From positions 1 through 64,000 of the forward strand of contig JANYBC010000214.1 of assembly GCA_025360965.1 (NCBI GenBank): 64,000 nucleotides of DNA. Direction: 5' to 3'. The DNA is from Anaeromyxobacter sp. GTDB taxonomy: Bacteria; Myxococcota; Myxococcia; Myxococcales; Anaeromyxobacteraceae. The position numbers were made by a program, and so were the translations under genes. Of this stretch, positions 15,161 to 24,385 are shown one piece after another; the stretch's first letter is position 1; each line of letters opens with the position of its first letter. The notes below the pieces were generated by a model. It worked only from the letters and a program-made list of their open reading frames with translations, made no database searches and was not told the origin of the DNA.

Positions 15161-16648
15161 ATGGGAAAGCCGACCGGATTCCTCGAGTACCGCCGCGAGC
15201 CGAAGCACGACCGCCCGCCGCTGGAGCGGGTCAAGGACTGGAGCGAGGCCCACCCGGCCTACTCCGAGGAGACGCTGCGCCAGCAAGGGGCACGCTGCAT
15301 GGACTGCGGCATCCCCTTCTGCCACACCGGCAAGCTCATCGCCGGGATGGCCTCGGGCTGTCCCATCAACAACCTGATCCCGGAGTGGAACGACCTGGTC
15401 TACCGGGGCCAGTGGCGCGAGGCCTACATCCGCCTGGCCAAGACCAACAACTTCCCCGAGTTCACCGGGCGGGTCTGCCCGGCCCCCTGCGAGGGGAGCT
15501 GCACCTGCGGCATCAACGATCCGCCGGTGGCCATCAAGACCATCGAGGTCGAGATCATCGACCGGGCCTTCGCCGAGGGCTGGGTGGTGGCCGAGCCGCC
15601 TCCGGTCCGGACCGGGAAGCGCGTGGCGGTGGTCGGCTCCGGCCCGGCCGGGCTCAGCTGCGCCGCCCAGCTCAACAAGGCCGGCCACCTGGTCACGGTC
15701 TTCGAGCGGGCCGACCGCATCGGTGGGCTGCTCATGTACGGCATCCCCAACATGAAGCTCGACAAGGGCGTGGTGGAGCGCCGGGTCAAGCTGATGGCCG
15801 ACGAGGGGGTCCGCTTCGTCACCTCGACCGAGATCGGGAACCACATCGCCGCCGACCGGCTCGTCAAGGACTACGAGGCGGTGGTGCTCTGCGGCGGCGC
15901 CACCGCGGCGCGCGACCTGCAGGTGGAGGGGCGCTCACTCCAGGGCATCCACCTGGCCATGGAGTTCCTGCACAAGAACACCAAGAGCCTGCTCGACTCG
16001 AGCCTGGCCGACGGCCAGTACCTCTCCGCCAAGGGGAAGCACGTGGTGGTGATCGGCGGCGGTGACACCGGCACCGACTGCGTCGGCACCTCGCTGCGCC
16101 ACGGCGCCGCGAGCGTGACCCAGCTCGAGATCCTGCCGCGCCCGCCCGACCAGCGCGCCGCCGACAACCCTTGGCCGCAGTGGCCCAAGGTCTACAAGCT
16201 CGACTACGGCCAGGAGGAGGCCAAGGCGCTGCAGGGCGCCGACCCGCGCCAGTACGCCGTGCTGACCAGGAAGCTGTCCGGCGACGCCGCCGGCCGGGTC
16301 CAGTCGCTGGAGCTGGTCTCGGTGGAGTGGCGGAAGGGGGCCGACGGCCGCTTCGGGCCGCAGGAGATCGCCGGCAGCGAGCGGGTCATCCCCGCCGAGC
16401 TGGTGCTGCTCGCGCTCGGCTTCACCGGGCCGGAGAAGACGCTGCCGGTCCAACTCGGGTGCAAGCTCGACGAGCGGAGCAACATCTGGACCGACCAGGA
16501 CAAGATGACCAGCGTGCCCGGGGTCTTCGCCGCCGGTGACATGGCGCGCGGACAGTCGCTGGTGGTCTGGGCCATCCGCGAGGGGCGGCAGGCGGCCCAG
16601 TCGGTCGATCGCTACCTCTCGCACGGCGAGACGGTGCTGCCGGCGTAG
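15161..16648 (+). CDS. gltD: glutamate synthase small (beta) subunit
   Basis: FAD- and iron-sulfur-containing subunit that takes electrons from NADPH and passes them to GltB. The 495-residue protein has an N-terminal double 4Fe-4S domain (C46, C49, C54 and a second set in [11 protein letters not shown] near 104-114). A FAD-binding Rossmann motif [13 protein letters not shown] lies near 164, and a second nucleotide-binding motif GGGDTGTD near 305. It begins 2 bp after gltB stops, so the two are co-translated in fixed ratio. It could be mistaken for a related family member such as the dihydropyrimidine dehydrogenase subunit, but the adjacent gltB settles it. Confidence 0.96.
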   Translation: MGKPTGFLEYRREPKHDRPPLERVKDWSEAHPAYSEETLRQQGARCMDCGIPFCHTGKLIAGMASGCPINNLIPEWNDLVYRGQWREAYIRLAKTNNFPEFTGRVCPAPCEGSCTCGINDPPVAIKTIEVEIIDRAFAEGWVVAEPPPVRTGKRVAVVGSGPAGLSCAAQLNKAGHLVTVFERADRIGGLLMYGIPNMKLDKGVVERRVKLMADEGVRFVTSTEIGNHIAADRLVKDYEAVVLCGGATAARDLQVEGRSLQGIHLAMEFLHKNTKSLLDSSLADGQYLSAKGKHVVVIGGGDTGTDCVGTSLRHGAASVTQLEILPRPPDQRAADNPWPQWPKVYKLDYGQEEAKALQGADPRQYAVLTRKLSGDAAGRVQSLELVSVEWRKGADGRFGPQEIAGSERVIPAELVLLALGFTGPEKTLPVQLGCKLDERSNIWTDQDKMTSVPGVFAAGDMARGQSLVVWAIREGRQAAQSVDRYLSHGETVLPA

Positions 16649-16673
16649 GGCGGGCCTCCACCGCCGGAGCCCG

Positions 16674-18830
16674 CTACTTGCTGGCCGGCGCGTGGGGCGG
16701 GTGGCACTCCACGCAGGTGTTGGTCACCTTCACGGCCCGGTGCGCGGCGGCTTGCCGCGGTGAGTCAGCCGCGTGGCAGCCGGCGCAGAGCGCGGCGCCG
16801 GTCCGCTCGAGGAGGTGCTTGCCGGAGGCGGCGTGAGGCGCGTGGCACCCGAAGCAGGCCTCGCGCTGGACCGGCGCGTGCGCCCGAGGCGCCACCACCA
16901 GGCCGGCAAAGTCGTGGCAGTCGGCGCACGGCCCGATCCCGCGCCCCTTCAGTTCGGCCGGCACCGGCTTCGGCCCCGGCGGCGCGTGGCAGGCCTCGCA
17001 GCTCCTCTCCTCGAAGGGCGGGTGGAGCTCCGGGCGCAGCAGCTTCTTGGCCCGGCTGACGTGAGGCACGTGGCAGCCGCTGCAGTCCGAGGCGCCGACG
17101 TCGAAGCCACCGTGGCGGGCCGCCAGGGCGCCGCTCCCGAGGTCGTGGCAGCCGGCGCAGAGCTCCGGGATGGCCTGGCGCAGGAGCCTCCGCACCGCCG
17201 AGCCGTGGCCCTGGTGGCAGGCGAGGCAGCCCGCGGCCACCGGCCGGTGGACGGTGGCGCCCGGCTTCTCCAGCTCCCCCTTCAGGTCACCGTGGCAGTC
17301 GAGGCAGAGGGTGCGGTGGGGCCTGGCCAGCAGCCGCGGCTCCGCCGAGCCGTGAGGATCGTGGCAGTCGGCGCAGGGGCCGTCGGCGAACGGGGGATGG
17401 ATCGAGGTGGCTCGGGCGTAGGTCTTGCGCGTGCCGACGTGGCAGCCGACGCAGACGGCCGCGCCGTCGGACACCAGGGTGGCCCGGCCACCGGCGTGGG
17501 GCTGGTGGCAGGTTCGGCAGTCACCGCCGCGGAACGGGCTGTGCAACCGCTGGCCGGGGCGCATGGCCTCGGGCGCGCCGTGGCAGCGGACGCAGAGCGG
17601 CCATTCCTCCCCGGTCAGGAGCCGCCGCCGGTCGGAGACGTGAGGGGCGTGGCAGGTGAGGCAGGCTCCCTTCGGCTGCGGCCTGTGGACGTAGCTGGCC
17701 GGGCGCCAGGCCGCCTGTCCGGCGCCGTGGCACTGCAGGCAGAGCGGCTCGACCGCCTGCCTGACGAGGTGCGTGCCGCCACCGTGGGGATCGTGGCAGG
17801 CCTCGCAGCGGCCCTCGCGGACCGGGGCGTGGGCATCGGCGCGCCGGCCCCACTCGGCCACCTGCTGGTGGCATTCGCCGCAGCGCTTGCCGGGCGGGAG
17901 CTTGAGCAGGCCGGCCTGGTCGCTGGAGTGCGGGACGTGGCAGCCGGTGCACTGGCCGAGGGCGGCCGGCCGGTGCGTCGAGCCCTTGAGCTTCTCGACG
18001 ATGGCCGGGTGGCATCCGAGGCAGAGCGGCCGCTCGCCCTGAAGGAGCAGCGCCGGGCGATTGCCGGCGTGGGGAGTGTGGCAGGTGGTGCAGCGGCCCT
18101 CGCGGACCGGGGCGTGGACCACCGTCGCCCCAAGCTCCTTCGCGAGGCCGTCATGGCAGTCGAGGCAGAGCGCCGGCGGCGGCTTCTGCCGCTCGAAGGG
18201 CCGGGCCGAGGCGGGATCGGCGTGACAGCTGGAGCAGTCTGCGACCACCGGGTGGGCGGCGCTGCGGAGCAGGTGAGGCGCGCCGACGTGGACGCGGTGG
18301 CAGTCGCCGCAGCGGGCCTGGTCAACCGGGTAGCCGCCGTGGAGCTTCGCCAGGTCGACGTGGCAGCCGCGGCAGAGCGCGGGGACGGGGGCGACGAGGA
18401 GCTGCCTCTCGCGGGAGCCGTGCGGTGAGTGGCAGGAGGTGCAGCGGACCTGGGAGGCCAGGGCCTTCCCATGTACCACCTCGAAGGCCCGGTCGGCGTG
18501 GCAGGTCTGGCAGGCGATCGCCCGTTGGGGGAGGCCGGCGGAACCGATGGGGCCGCCCTGGGCCGGCGTGCGGCCCCCGTCGCCGCGGCCGTGAGGCTGG
18601 TGACAGGCCAGACAGGGCTTGTCGGCCTGGTACGGGGCGTGGACCGTCGCCAGCCCCCGATTCGCCTGGACGGCGGGGGCATGGCAGGCCAGGCAGGGGT
18701 TGCGTTCGACCTCGGCCGGATCGATGGCCACCTTCGACAGTCGGGGCTGGCCGGGGAGGACGCAGCCGGCGACCAGCAGCGCCAGGGTGGCGGCCAGAGA
18801 GGCGAGGGGTTCGCGGGATCGGGCGGGCAC
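16674..18830 (-). CDS. 28-haem c-type cytochrome lipoprotein
   Basis: The chain contains 28 CXXCH haem-attachment motifs, one per about 26 residues. Many are followed by xPH, as in the doubled-CXXCH cytochrome family, where the extra histidine is the likely distal ligand. Motifs run from CLACH near residue 46 of the mature-like region to CVECH ten residues before the end, so nearly the whole protein is haem-bearing. The GTG at 18830 gives a compact signal peptide with lipobox LVAGC at its end, hence a predicted lipid-anchored periplasmic or surface protein of 718 residues. The frame stays open to a TTG at 18896. Its role is probably electron storage or conduction across the envelope. No porin or oxidase partner lies beside it. 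Maturation would depend on the ResB/CcsA system encoded at 6.2-8.8 kb. Confidence 0.9.
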   Translation of the reverse strand: MPARSREPLASLAATLALLVAGCVLPGQPRLSKVAIDPAEVERNPCLACHAPAVQANRGLATVHAPYQADKPCLACHQPHGRGDGGRTPAQGGPIGSAGLPQRAIACQTCHADRAFEVVHGKALASQVRCTSCHSPHGSRERQLLVAPVPALCRGCHVDLAKLHGGYPVDQARCGDCHRVHVGAPHLLRSAAHPVVADCSSCHADPASARPFERQKPPPALCLDCHDGLAKELGATVVHAPVREGRCTTCHTPHAGNRPALLLQGERPLCLGCHPAIVEKLKGSTHRPAALGQCTGCHVPHSSDQAGLLKLPPGKRCGECHQQVAEWGRRADAHAPVREGRCEACHDPHGGGTHLVRQAVEPLCLQCHGAGQAAWRPASYVHRPQPKGACLTCHAPHVSDRRRLLTGEEWPLCVRCHGAPEAMRPGQRLHSPFRGGDCRTCHQPHAGGRATLVSDGAAVCVGCHVGTRKTYARATSIHPPFADGPCADCHDPHGSAEPRLLARPHRTLCLDCHGDLKGELEKPGATVHRPVAAGCLACHQGHGSAVRRLLRQAIPELCAGCHDLGSGALAARHGGFDVGASDCSGCHVPHVSRAKKLLRPELHPPFEERSCEACHAPPGPKPVPAELKGRGIGPCADCHDFAGLVVAPRAHAPVQREACFGCHAPHAASGKHLLERTGAALCAGCHAADSPRQAAAHRAVKVTNTCVECHPPHAPASK

Positions 18831-18936
18831 GGTGGCTGGCCGGCGCGCGCGGGGCCGGAGGGGTCGGAGATTGCCAAGGGACTGGCGACGAGTCAACGCG
18901 ACACCGCACCTCAGGGGGGGGCTGCCGGCCCGGCCC

Positions 18937-19869
18937 TCAACGCCCCTTCAGCTTCGCCAGCCTGACCAGGAACCGGTCCCGCGCCGCCAGCCGCTCGGCC
19001 ACCGGGCGAGCCGTCCAGTCGATCAGGCCGCGGCCGCTCTTGGCCCCCAGCTGGCCGCTGGCCACCAGTTCTCGGAGCACCGCTGGCGCCTGCTCGGCCT
19101 TCGACAGCTCCGACCCCAGGTTGTCGAGGAGGCGCAGCCAGGTGTCGAGCCCACCCAGGTCGGCGGTCTCGATGGGGCCCGCGAAGGGCCAGCGGAGGCC
19201 CGGGCCCTCGGTCACCACCGCATCGATCTCCTCGGCGCTGGCCACGCCCAGCTCGACGAGGTGGAAGGCCTCGCGCAGCAGGGCCGCCTGCAGCCGGTTG
19301 GCGACGAAGCCGGGCACCTCCCGGCGCAGCAGCACCGGGTGCTTGCCGAGCCGCCGCAGCATCGCCAGCACCTCTGCCACCGCCGCCTGGGGCATGGAAG
19401 GGTGCGGCACCACCTCGACCAGCGGGATCAGCTGGGCCGGGTTGAAGAAGTGCGCGACGACCATCCGCTCCGGCCGCCGGGCCCGGGCCGCCAGCCGGCT
19501 GATGGGGAGCGTCGAGGTGGTGGAGGCGATGAGGGTGTCGTCCCCGACCACCCTCTCGATGCGCTCGAAGAGCGCCTGCTTCTCCTCGAGGAGCTCCGGG
19601 ATGGCCTCCACGACAACGCCGGCCCCGGCCAGCGCCGCCTCGAGCCGGGTGGCGGGGCGGATCCGGGAGCGGGCCGCCGCCGCCTCGGCCGGGGAGAGCA
19701 CCTCCTCCTCGACCAGCAGCGCCAGCGAGGTCTCCACGGCGGCGAGTCCTGGGGCCAGCCTGGCCTCGTCGAGGTCGTGGAGCCTGACCCGGGCGCCGGC
19801 CTGCGCGAAGAGCTGGGCGATCCCGTGCCCCATCACCCCCGCCCCGATCACCACCACGCCCCGGTCCAT
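18937..19869 (-). CDS. 3-hydroxyacyl-CoA dehydrogenase family protein
   Basis: NAD-dependent oxidation of a 3-hydroxyacyl substrate, as in fatty-acid beta-oxidation or 3-hydroxybutyryl-CoA metabolism. The 310-residue protein has the Rossmann motif GAGVMGHGIAQ at its N-terminus. It also has the substrate-domain signature with catalytic His in AHFFNP, and the FVANRLQAALLREAF segment before the C-terminal helical domain. The single-domain length is that of stand-alone dehydrogenases. The related L-gulonate dehydrogenase/lambda-crystallin group is an alternative. The ATG at 19869 is preferred because GTGGAG lies seven bases upstream; a GTG at 19881 is also possible. It follows the acyltransferase gene closely on the same strand. 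Confidence 0.85.
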   Translation of the reverse strand: MDRGVVVIGAGVMGHGIAQLFAQAGARVRLHDLDEARLAPGLAAVETSLALLVEEEVLSPAEAAAARSRIRPATRLEAALAGAGVVVEAIPELLEEKQALFERIERVVGDDTLIASTTSTLPISRLAARARRPERMVVAHFFNPAQLIPLVEVVPHPSMPQAAVAEVLAMLRRLGKHPVLLRREVPGFVANRLQAALLREAFHLVELGVASAEEIDAVVTEGPGLRWPFAGPIETADLGGLDTWLRLLDNLGSELSKAEQAPAVLRELVASGQLGAKSGRGLIDWTARPVAERLAARDRFLVRLAKLKGR

Positions 19870-19885
19870 GGTCGGCTCCACGTGG

Positions 19886-21313
19886 TCAGGCGGCGGTCTG
19901 GATCGTGGTGAGCAGCGGCGAGATGGCCGCGGCGTAGTACCGGAGCAGCGGCCCCTCGCCGGGCACCGTCACCCAGCCGCCGTCCCGCTCCTGCAGCACC
20001 CGCCGCTGCACCAGCGTCCGCAGCCCGACCTCGATGGCGTAGGCCTCGTCCTCGCGGGGCAGGTAGACGTGGGCACCGCTGGCGGTGAGCCGGCGCATCA
20101 GCGCCTGGGTGCGGGCGTGCAGGTCGATGGTGGAGACCGGGACCGCGGCGTCTCCCTCCAGCAGCGCCGTGGCCAGCAGCGAGACCGGCAGCGCGGGGAT
20201 GACCTTGCCGACCGCCGACATGAGCGCGGCGCCGAACTCGGCGACGCGGGCGGTGCGCGCCTCCTTGTCGAGGGTGCGCCAGTCGAGGCCCCGAGCCGCC
20301 GACCACTCCCGCATGGAGAGCGGCGTGCCGAAGTTGACGCAGGCGTAGCCGAAGCGGTGCCACCTCCCCAGCCCCCAGAGGACCGCCTGGCGCAGGCCGA
20401 AGCGGGTGGCCGAGGCGGTGGTGGCGATGAAGCCGCGCGGTGACGCACCGGCCGCCTGAGCCAGCAAGGCCCGGTCCTCCAGCACCCGGTCGTAGTTTAT
20501 GCCGACCGGCACGAAGCAGAGGTCGCGCGGTCCCCTGGGATCGAAGGAGCGCAGCATGTAGTCGATGAGGCCGAGCTTGGGGGGGCGCAGCGCCCCGTCG
20601 CGGGTCAGGCCACCCTCGGGGAAGACCGCCTGCACCACGCCGGCCTCGGTGGCCATCTGGACGTAGCGCTCCAGCACGCGCCGGTAGATCGGGTCCTTGG
20701 AGTTGCGGCGGATGAAGTAGGCCCCCATGGAGCGGATCAGGGTCTGCAGCGGCCAGACCTGGGCCCACTCCCCGACCGCGTAGGAGAGGGCGGTCTGCTC
20801 GGCCGCCAGGTAGGCGACCAGCACGTAGTCCATGTTGGAGCGGTGGTTGACGACGAAGACCACGCTGGCGTTCGGGTCGACGCGGGAGAGCCCCTCGTCG
20901 TCCTGGTAGCCGATGCGGACGCGGTAGAGCAGGCGGGCCACGGTGCGGGCGATCCGGTACCCGACCTGGAAGTAGGCGTAGGGCTTGAAGGCCGGGACGA
21001 TCTCTCCGGCGTAGCGCGCCACCCGGGCCTGGACGGCGGCCCGCGGCTCGCCCGACTCGCGGGCCAAGGCCTCGACGGCCTCGAGCACCTTCGGGTCGAA
21101 GGTGAGCCTATCGACCAGCACCTCGCGGCGGGTCAGCTTGAAGGGCTGGATGTGGAGCCGAAGGCGGGAGTTGAGCCGCGCGATGACCACGTTGACCCGC
21201 CGGCGCAGGTACCAGCGCAGGCCGGGGACCAGGAGCCGATCGAGGAGCGCCACCACCGCGAGCGCCAGCAGCAGCAGCGCGCCCCAGAGCGGCAAGGTCA
21301 CGGTCCGGTCCAT
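19886..21313 (-). CDS. PlsB-like glycerol-3-phosphate acyltransferase
   Basis: Likely adds an acyl group to glycerol-3-phosphate or a related acceptor at the inner membrane, the first step of phospholipid synthesis. The 475-residue protein has an N-terminal membrane helix (about 8-27). Acyltransferase block I is NHRSNMD (HX4D) near residue 155, and block III is FPEGGLTRDG near 232. The C-terminal region resembles PlsB rather than the short PlsC enzymes, although it is shorter than E. coli PlsB. ATG at 21313 is chosen over the adjacent TTG. It is probably co-transcribed with the dehydrogenase downstream. The exact acceptor is not determined by the sequence. Confidence 0.82.
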   Translation of the reverse strand: MDRTVTLPLWGALLLLALAVVALLDRLLVPGLRWYLRRRVNVVIARLNSRLRLHIQPFKLTRREVLVDRLTFDPKVLEAVEALARESGEPRAAVQARVARYAGEIVPAFKPYAYFQVGYRIARTVARLLYRVRIGYQDDEGLSRVDPNASVVFVVNHRSNMDYVLVAYLAAEQTALSYAVGEWAQVWPLQTLIRSMGAYFIRRNSKDPIYRRVLERYVQMATEAGVVQAVFPEGGLTRDGALRPPKLGLIDYMLRSFDPRGPRDLCFVPVGINYDRVLEDRALLAQAAGASPRGFIATTASATRFGLRQAVLWGLGRWHRFGYACVNFGTPLSMREWSAARGLDWRTLDKEARTARVAEFGAALMSAVGKVIPALPVSLLATALLEGDAAVPVSTIDLHARTQALMRRLTASGAHVYLPREDEAYAIEVGLRTLVQRRVLQERDGGWVTVPGEGPLLRYYAAAISPLLTTIQTAA

Positions 21314-21363
21314 CAAGGGACCATAACCAGGATCCTCCTGGAGGAACCGGCTATCTGACGCAG

Positions 21364-21391
21364 AAACCGCCGGGCGTGCCTGCCCCGGCGG
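21364..21391 (-). terminator. terminator-like hairpin after the hyb operon
   Basis: CCGCCGGG (21367-21374) and CCCGGCGG (21384-21391) form a perfect 8-bp GC stem. On the minus strand the stem is followed by TTTCTG, giving a weak U-tract. It lies between hybC and the acyltransferase gene. Confidence 0.6.
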
Positions 21392-21411
21392 TCCCTGCTC
21401 GAGCTGCCGGA

Positions 21412-21442
21412 GGACCGGGTCCGCGAGCGAGCGGCCCGGTCC
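21412..21442 (-). terminator. second hairpin just downstream of hybC
   Basis: GGACCGGG (21412-21419) pairs perfectly with CCCGGTCC (21435-21442), giving an 8-bp stem that begins 8 bp past the hybC stop codon. It has no T-run of its own and may act in tandem with the hairpin at 21364-21391 or protect the mRNA 3' end. Confidence 0.45.
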
Positions 21443-21449
21443 GTCGGCA

Positions 21450-23168
21450 TCAGCTGACCTTGACCACCCCGGTCTCGGTCCCGTCGGCGTCGTGGGTGTG
21501 GATTGCGCAGGCCAGGCAGGGATCGAACGAGTGGATGGTGCGCAGCGCCTCGAGCGGCAGCTTGGGGTCGGCGATGGGGTTGCCGACCAGCGAGGCCTCG
21601 TAGGGACCGGGCTGCTCCTTGCCGTCCCGCGGGCCGGCGTTCCAGGTCGAGGGGACCACGCACTGGTAGTTCTTGATCTTGCCGTTCTCGATGACGCACC
21701 AGTGCGAGAGCGTGCCGCGCGGCGCCTCGTGGAAGCCGACGCCGTGGTAGGTGCCGGAGGCCATCTTGGGGAGGGGGTCGACGAAGATGCTGGTGTCGCC
21801 CTTGCCGATGTTGGCCACCAGCAGGTTCCAGTGCTTGAGCGTCAACTCGGACATCATGGCGCAGCGGATGGCCCGCGCCGCGTGCCGGCCCAGGGTGGAG
21901 TGGAGCATGGCCGGGGTCACGTCGATCTTGTGGATGGTCTTGACGGTCGAGATGGCCGCCCCCACCCACTTCACGGTGAGCGGGTGGTTGGTGAGGAAGC
22001 CGACCAGCACCTGGGCCAGCGGGCCCACCTGCATGGGCTTCCCCTCGAGCCGCGGCGCCTTGACCCAGCTGTACTTCTGCGGGGGCGCCGTCTCGGCCTT
22101 CCACTCGCCGCTGAACTTGGGGACGGTCTCCTCCTCCCACGGGCCGCGCTGCCAGTCGCCGTCGTAGTGCGAGTGGGCGATCGACTCGGTGACGTTCTTC
22201 TTGAGGTAGTCGTCGTTCCAGTTCTCGATCTTCCGCACGCCGGCCTGGCCGGCCATGATGACGCCGCCGGGGAGATCGAACTGGGTCATCTTGGCGTCGG
22301 TCGGCAGGTCGGGCACGGCCAGGTAGTTGGTGACGCCGGCGCCGTACTTGAACCACTCCGGGTAGAAGCCGGCCACCGCGGCCACGTCGACCAGGTAGCA
22401 CTGGGTGACGAAGCCGCTGACCTCGTCGAGCAGCGCCTTCACCTGGTAGAGCTTCGACATGTTGAGGGTGGAGGGGCTGTCGAGGTTGATGGCGTTGGCC
22501 ACGCCGCCCACCGCCAGGTTCTGGATGTGCGGCGTCTTGCTGCCGAGGATGGCCACGATCTGGTTGGCCTTGCGCTGGATCTCCAGGGCCTGCAGGTAGT
22601 GGGCGACCGCCAGGAGGTTGACCTCGGGCGGCAGCTTCATGGCCGGGTGGCCCCAGTAGCCGTTCTGGAACGGCCCCAGCTGGCCGGCGGCGACGAAGCC
22701 CGCCAGCTTCGACTTCACGGCGGTGAGCTCTTTGACCGAGTTTCCGGGCCAGTTGGAGATCGACTCGGCCAGCGCCGAGGCCTTGGCGGGATCGGCCTTG
22801 AGCGCCGAGACCACGTCGACCCAGTCGAGCGCCGAGAGGTGGTAGAAGTGGACGATGTGGTCGTGAAGCGAGTGCGCCGAGATGATGATGTTGCGGATCA
22901 GCTGGGCGTTGAGCGGCACCTCGAGCCCGAGCGCGTTCTCCACGCTGCGCACCGAGGTGATGGCGTGCACGGTGGTGCAGACGCCGCAGATGCGCTGGGT
23001 GAAGGCCCAGGCGTCGCGCGGGTCGCGGCCCTGAAGGATGGTCTCGATGCCGCGCCACATGGTGCCGCTCGACCAGGCGTTCTTGATCTGGCCGCCGTCG
23101 ACCTCGACGTCGATCCGCAGGTGCCCCTCGATGCGGGTGATGGGGTCGATGGTGATGCGCTGGCTCAT
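21450..23168 (-). CDS. hybC: [NiFe] hydrogenase large subunit, HybC type
   Basis: Carries the Ni-Fe active site that oxidises H2. The 572-residue protein has the N-terminal metal motif RICGVCTTVH (C61, C64) and the C-terminal motif DPCLACAIH (C551, C554). A specific protease normally cleaves after that last His; the tail to be removed here would be 15 residues. Membership in the membrane-bound uptake group 1, Hyb/Hyd-2 type, follows from the hybO-A-B-C gene order. It overlaps hybB by four bases. No maturation genes (hypA-F, endopeptidase) occur in the window, so they must lie elsewhere. Confidence 0.96.
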   Translation of the reverse strand: MSQRITIDPITRIEGHLRIDVEVDGGQIKNAWSSGTMWRGIETILQGRDPRDAWAFTQRICGVCTTVHAITSVRSVENALGLEVPLNAQLIRNIIISAHSLHDHIVHFYHLSALDWVDVVSALKADPAKASALAESISNWPGNSVKELTAVKSKLAGFVAAGQLGPFQNGYWGHPAMKLPPEVNLLAVAHYLQALEIQRKANQIVAILGSKTPHIQNLAVGGVANAINLDSPSTLNMSKLYQVKALLDEVSGFVTQCYLVDVAAVAGFYPEWFKYGAGVTNYLAVPDLPTDAKMTQFDLPGGVIMAGQAGVRKIENWNDDYLKKNVTESIAHSHYDGDWQRGPWEEETVPKFSGEWKAETAPPQKYSWVKAPRLEGKPMQVGPLAQVLVGFLTNHPLTVKWVGAAISTVKTIHKIDVTPAMLHSTLGRHAARAIRCAMMSELTLKHWNLLVANIGKGDTSIFVDPLPKMASGTYHGVGFHEAPRGTLSHWCVIENGKIKNYQCVVPSTWNAGPRDGKEQPGPYEASLVGNPIADPKLPLEALRTIHSFDPCLACAIHTHDADGTETGVVKVS

Positions 23169-24385
23169 GACGCCGTCCCTTCAGTGAGGCCGGCCGGAAC
23201 GTCACGCCCAGGAGGGGTGGAGACGCCGGCGAGGATGGGGAACTTCCGGACTACCAGGACGTAGATGACCGTCTCGGTGGCAATCAGCCCGAGTGTGACG
23301 AGGATCTCCGAGACGCTGGGGAAGTAGACCCAGCCGTTGCCCGGGTCGTAGGCGATCAGGAACACGTCGACGCGGTAGAGCGCGCCGCCCAGCATGGCCA
23401 GCAGCGCCGCCTGGAGCTGCTGGTGAGGGCGCCCGAGCTGCCCCTGGCGCAGGAAGATGACGGCCGAGGCCAGGAAGATCACGATCTCGGCCCAGAAGAA
23501 GAAGGCCATCCGGCCCGCCGAGTAGACCAGGCCGAGCTTCCCCTCCAGGCCGAGCACCACGAAGCGGAGCGCCAGGAAGGCCAGGATGGCGCCGGCCACG
23601 TACCTGCCCAGGGTGGCCAGCAGCCGGTTCTCCAGCGGCCGCATGAAGGCGGCGCTGGAGAAGATCGACTCGAAGTAGAGCACCCCGAAGCCCATGGCGA
23701 AGGCGGTGAACAGGAAGTAGAGGGGCAGGAAGCCGCTGTGCCACAAGGGGTGCAGCTTCAGGCCGGCCATCATCATCAGGCCGCCCAGGCTCGACTGGTG
23801 CATGGTCGGGAGCAGGAGCCCGAAGGCGATGAGGAAGGGCAGGGCCTTCTCGGCGCGCGGCAGCCAGCGGGCGGCGAAGCGCGCCCGGCCAGGAACCATG
23901 CCGGCCGCAAGCCCCTCCAGCCAGGCCGGGGAGAGCTCGAGGAAGATGACCACGGTGTAGGCCATCATGCAGAGCGCCACCTCGAGGAGGACCGAGGTGC
24001 TGCTCCAGTATTGGGGCGAGACCGGGATGCGCCACATGGTCCAGTAGCGGCCCAGGTCGAAGGCCACCGCCACGCCGGCCACGCCGTAGCCGAGCAGGCT
24101 GGTGAGCAGCGCCGGGCGGACCAGCGGGTGGTACTTCCCCTTGTTGAGGATGAAGACCAGGAAGGCCAGGACGTAGCCGCCGCTGGCCAGGCCGGTACCG
24201 ACCACCACGTCGATGGCGATCCAGATGCCCCAGGGATAGCCGTCGTTCATGGAGGTGGCGGCCCCCAGCCCCATGATGAAGCGATAGAGGCCGGCGATGG
24301 TGCCGAGCCCCCAGAGCAGGAGGAGGAACGTGACGCCGGGGGTGAGGAGCTTCCCGTGGACCGGGCGCGGCGGGGCGCTGCTCAT
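23165..24385 (-). CDS. hybB: HybB, NrfD-family membrane subunit of hydrogenase 2
   Basis: Integral membrane quinone-interacting subunit that connects the hydrogenase to the quinone pool and, in E. coli Hyd-2, supports reversible energy-coupled turnover. The 406-residue protein has about ten hydrophobic helices and the NrfD/PsrC-type segment NDGYPWGIWIAIDVVVGTGL near residue 47. It contains no haem or cluster motif. It overlaps hybA upstream and hybC downstream by four bases each, typical of tight translational coupling. Confidence 0.93.
   Translation of the reverse strand: MSSAPPRPVHGKLLTPGVTFLLLLWGLGTIAGLYRFIMGLGAATSMNDGYPWGIWIAIDVVVGTGLASGGYVLAFLVFILNKGKYHPLVRPALLTSLLGYGVAGVAVAFDLGRYWTMWRIPVSPQYWSSTSVLLEVALCMMAYTVVIFLELSPAWLEGLAAGMVPGRARFAARWLPRAEKALPFLIAFGLLLPTMHQSSLGGLMMMAGLKLHPLWHSGFLPLYFLFTAFAMGFGVLYFESIFSSAAFMRPLENRLLATLGRYVAGAILAFLALRFVVLGLEGKLGLVYSAGRMAFFFWAEIVIFLASAVIFLRQGQLGRPHQQLQAALLAMLGGALYRVDVFLIAYDPGNGWVYFPSVSEILVTLGLIATETVIYVLVVRKFPILAGVSTPPGRDVPAGLTEGTAS

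Noticed and set aside
16674-18830. Repeated GTGGCA-rich segments as a CRISPR-like array
   Set aside because: Spacing is irregular and the repeats are codons for CXXCH haem motifs in an intact reading frame.
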